Positions 62,346 to 64,000 of a stretch of 64,000 nt of DNA are shown here, in pieces. Each line of letters begins with the position of its first letter. Position 1 is the stretch's first letter. Origin of the DNA: Chiridota heheva. Taxonomy: Eukaryota; Echinodermata; Holothuroidea; Apodida; Chiridotidae. The stretch covers positions 271,001-335,000 of the forward strand of contig JAIGNY010004524.1 in the NCBI GenBank assembly GCA_020152595.1. Reading direction: 5' to 3'. The notes beneath the pieces were generated by a model. That model saw nothing but the letters and a program-made list of their open reading frames with translations, was not told where the DNA came from and ran no database searches. A program made the position numbers and the translations under genes.

Positions 62346-63619
62346 TCTAGCTTTGGTATCGATATGCAAAAAACGAAATAGAACAAAGTAATATCTAGTT
62401 CCATGTGGTTTATTAAACAAAGCGTAATACTACAGATATGTATATACAATAACATATAATTAAAGATTAAAAAATGTATAAAAAGTACAAAAGATCAAAT
62501 CTCTTTTTGAATAAACCTTTGATGTTAAGGAAGACGAATTAAGGTTGATAATGACGGCATTAAAAGGAATTATGGGTTTTCAACTAAATAAGACTTAATA
62601 AATATTGCGCAAATATGAAATCTATTCAGAAAAGCCCCCAAGAAAAAAAAAAAAATGAAAATGTGAATGATTTGTTTTTCTTATTAAACAGTTAAATGCA
62701 TGTTTCTTTAAAACCATAAACAGTTCAGTCCACAAAGCCGATCGGGAGATCTCCTGATTGGGAAATCGAGACATGCGCAGTGACCATAATTTAAGCTGTT
62801 TAAGATTTCAGCCGTTAATATTTATTTTGCTTTTTGAATTCTGTTATTCTAAAGTTGTATACTTTAACAATGATATTGAAATTGATATTTCTCGAACTTT
62901 TTTGTACAATTTGAGCTTTTTCTGGTGACTAAAATGTTCAAATCTGCTCTTCAGAAACTGTTAAAATCAATTTTTAAAGATTACTCTAAAAATTTACTGG
63001 TGAAAATCAAATTTGCGCTGTTGAAAATGGAGAAAATAATTGTATCGTTCTGTTGAACCAATAAAAATTATGATATTTCGCTTGCATTCTTTTCATTTAA
63101 ACCTGTTTTTACCGTTATGTATTTCTTTAAAGAGATTTGAATTTAAAAAGATGCATTGTAGGTTATAATTATTATTAATATTTTCTTATGATATTTTTTC
63201 ATATTAATACTATTATTATCATTATTATTAATATTATTATTTCTATTATTTTTATTTATTTATGTATTATTATTATTTTTTTGCTTTTGTTTTGGCGGGG
63301 TGATGGAGGAGGGGGGGAGGGGGTGAACGAACCCATACAGTGATGTAACCAGCCATATAGGCTTTATATAAGGCTTCTAATTTATTGGGGGACGTGTCCT
63401 CCCGTCTCCCATGATAGCCGCCAATGAACACATTTGAGTCCACAGATCAACATCAGTACTTGAAAATACACTGTCATCATTAAGTCATTGAATTTGAAGC
63501 AAAATAGATATATACTTCGTCATGCATGAATAAATATATATTTCGTCATGCATGATATACTTTAAGTTTTGACAAGTTTGGACAGCTATATGACAATCTC
63601 TTACCTTCCGCTCATTTCT
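62346..63619. other. AT-rich non-coding region
   Basis: An ATT-rich microsatellite lies at about 63170-63280, followed by a G-rich run (63295-63322). No gene is seen. Confidence 0.5.
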
Positions 63620-64000
63620 CCTATATGGAGATTAAGGCTTCTCTAAGCAAATTCTTCCATCTCTTTCTGTTTCTTGGAGATCTCTTTCTGTCTCATGCTA
63701 CTACTGTACTACTGTAGTCCCTCCCCAGCTGCTCAATCCAAAACTGTTTCTCTCCTTTTCTGCCTCTTCTCCATGTTGTCTTAGGTCTTACCTTCTTTCT
63801 TGTACCTTCTGGTATCCATGTGATAGATATTATGGCATAGTTTTCCACGTCCTTTCTTAATGCATGACCCAACCATCTCCATCTTCTTTAAAATATGTCC
63901 TTGCTTATCTCCACACTGTGCCTGCTCTTTCATATAGTTCTTCATTGGTGACTTTCACTGGCCGTCTAATTTTTTTAAATAATTCTAAGGTATCTTCTTT
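63620..64000 (-). pseudogene. LINE-C ORF2 C-terminal fragment (partial at window edge)
   Basis: On the minus strand a GHALRKD motif (about 63862) is followed by a WIPEGTRKKVRPKTTWRRG stretch (about 63750-63820) and a W..L..ALI end near 63630. This is the tail typical of RTE- and BovB-like ORF2 proteins (GH.LR......G+R..GRP..TW). One in-frame TGA is visible near 63693. The rest lies beyond the window. Confidence 0.7.

Overview
This window is eukaryotic nuclear DNA, almost certainly from a metazoan. It holds Ty3/Gypsy and BEL/Pao LTR retrotransposons, several non-LTR retrotransposons, a hAT-type transposase, a tRNA-derived SINE family, TIR-bounded non-autonomous elements and long simple repeats, with no operon structure and no ribosome binding sites. 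BEL/Pao is known only from animals. The element mix and base composition fit a repeat-rich marine invertebrate, but I cannot name a phylum. I found no convincing conserved host gene. The best single protein candidate is a 215-codon open frame with a C2H2-like finger behind the pol region of the second Gypsy element.

Layout: 1-3740 holds two minisatellites (42 bp and 21 bp units), a decayed L1-type ORF1 (minus) and a GGN repeat. A (TA)n tract (3740-4514) is the target of Gypsy-1 (4515-13465, minus), which has about 1.14 kb LTRs, a broken gag, a canonical -1 slippery site and a pol with several stops and shifts. From 14439 to about 30618 lies a composite Gypsy-2 (plus). It has 0.9 kb LTRs, no gag or protease, a decayed pol, the extra finger ORF, then some 10 kb carrying two SINE copies and a hAT transposase pseudogene. 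Flanks on both sides belong to the same roughly 155 bp tandem repeat, so the two LTRs probably bound one insertion.

A LINE on the minus strand (41045 down to 31445) is split by a BEL/Pao element (32503-40154, plus) with nearly identical LTRs and a perfect 5 bp target duplication. From 41 to 59 kb the sequence is non-coding: a 2.25 kb TIR element, a 1.32 kb element with perfect 15 bp TIRs, a third SINE copy that seeded a 39 bp tandem array, a 21 bp satellite (49331-50063), ACGTACGT palindromic arrays, a duplicated 1.1 kb dispersed repeat and two more (TA)n tracts. From 59.4 to 62.3 kb lies a decayed APE-type LINE (plus), and the right edge carries the C-terminal part of another LINE (minus).

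The window is best read as layered nested insertions. No element appears able to move on its own, because every pol or transposase frame shows stops or shifts. Coordinates of repeats and element ends were set by eye; LTR identities are estimates.
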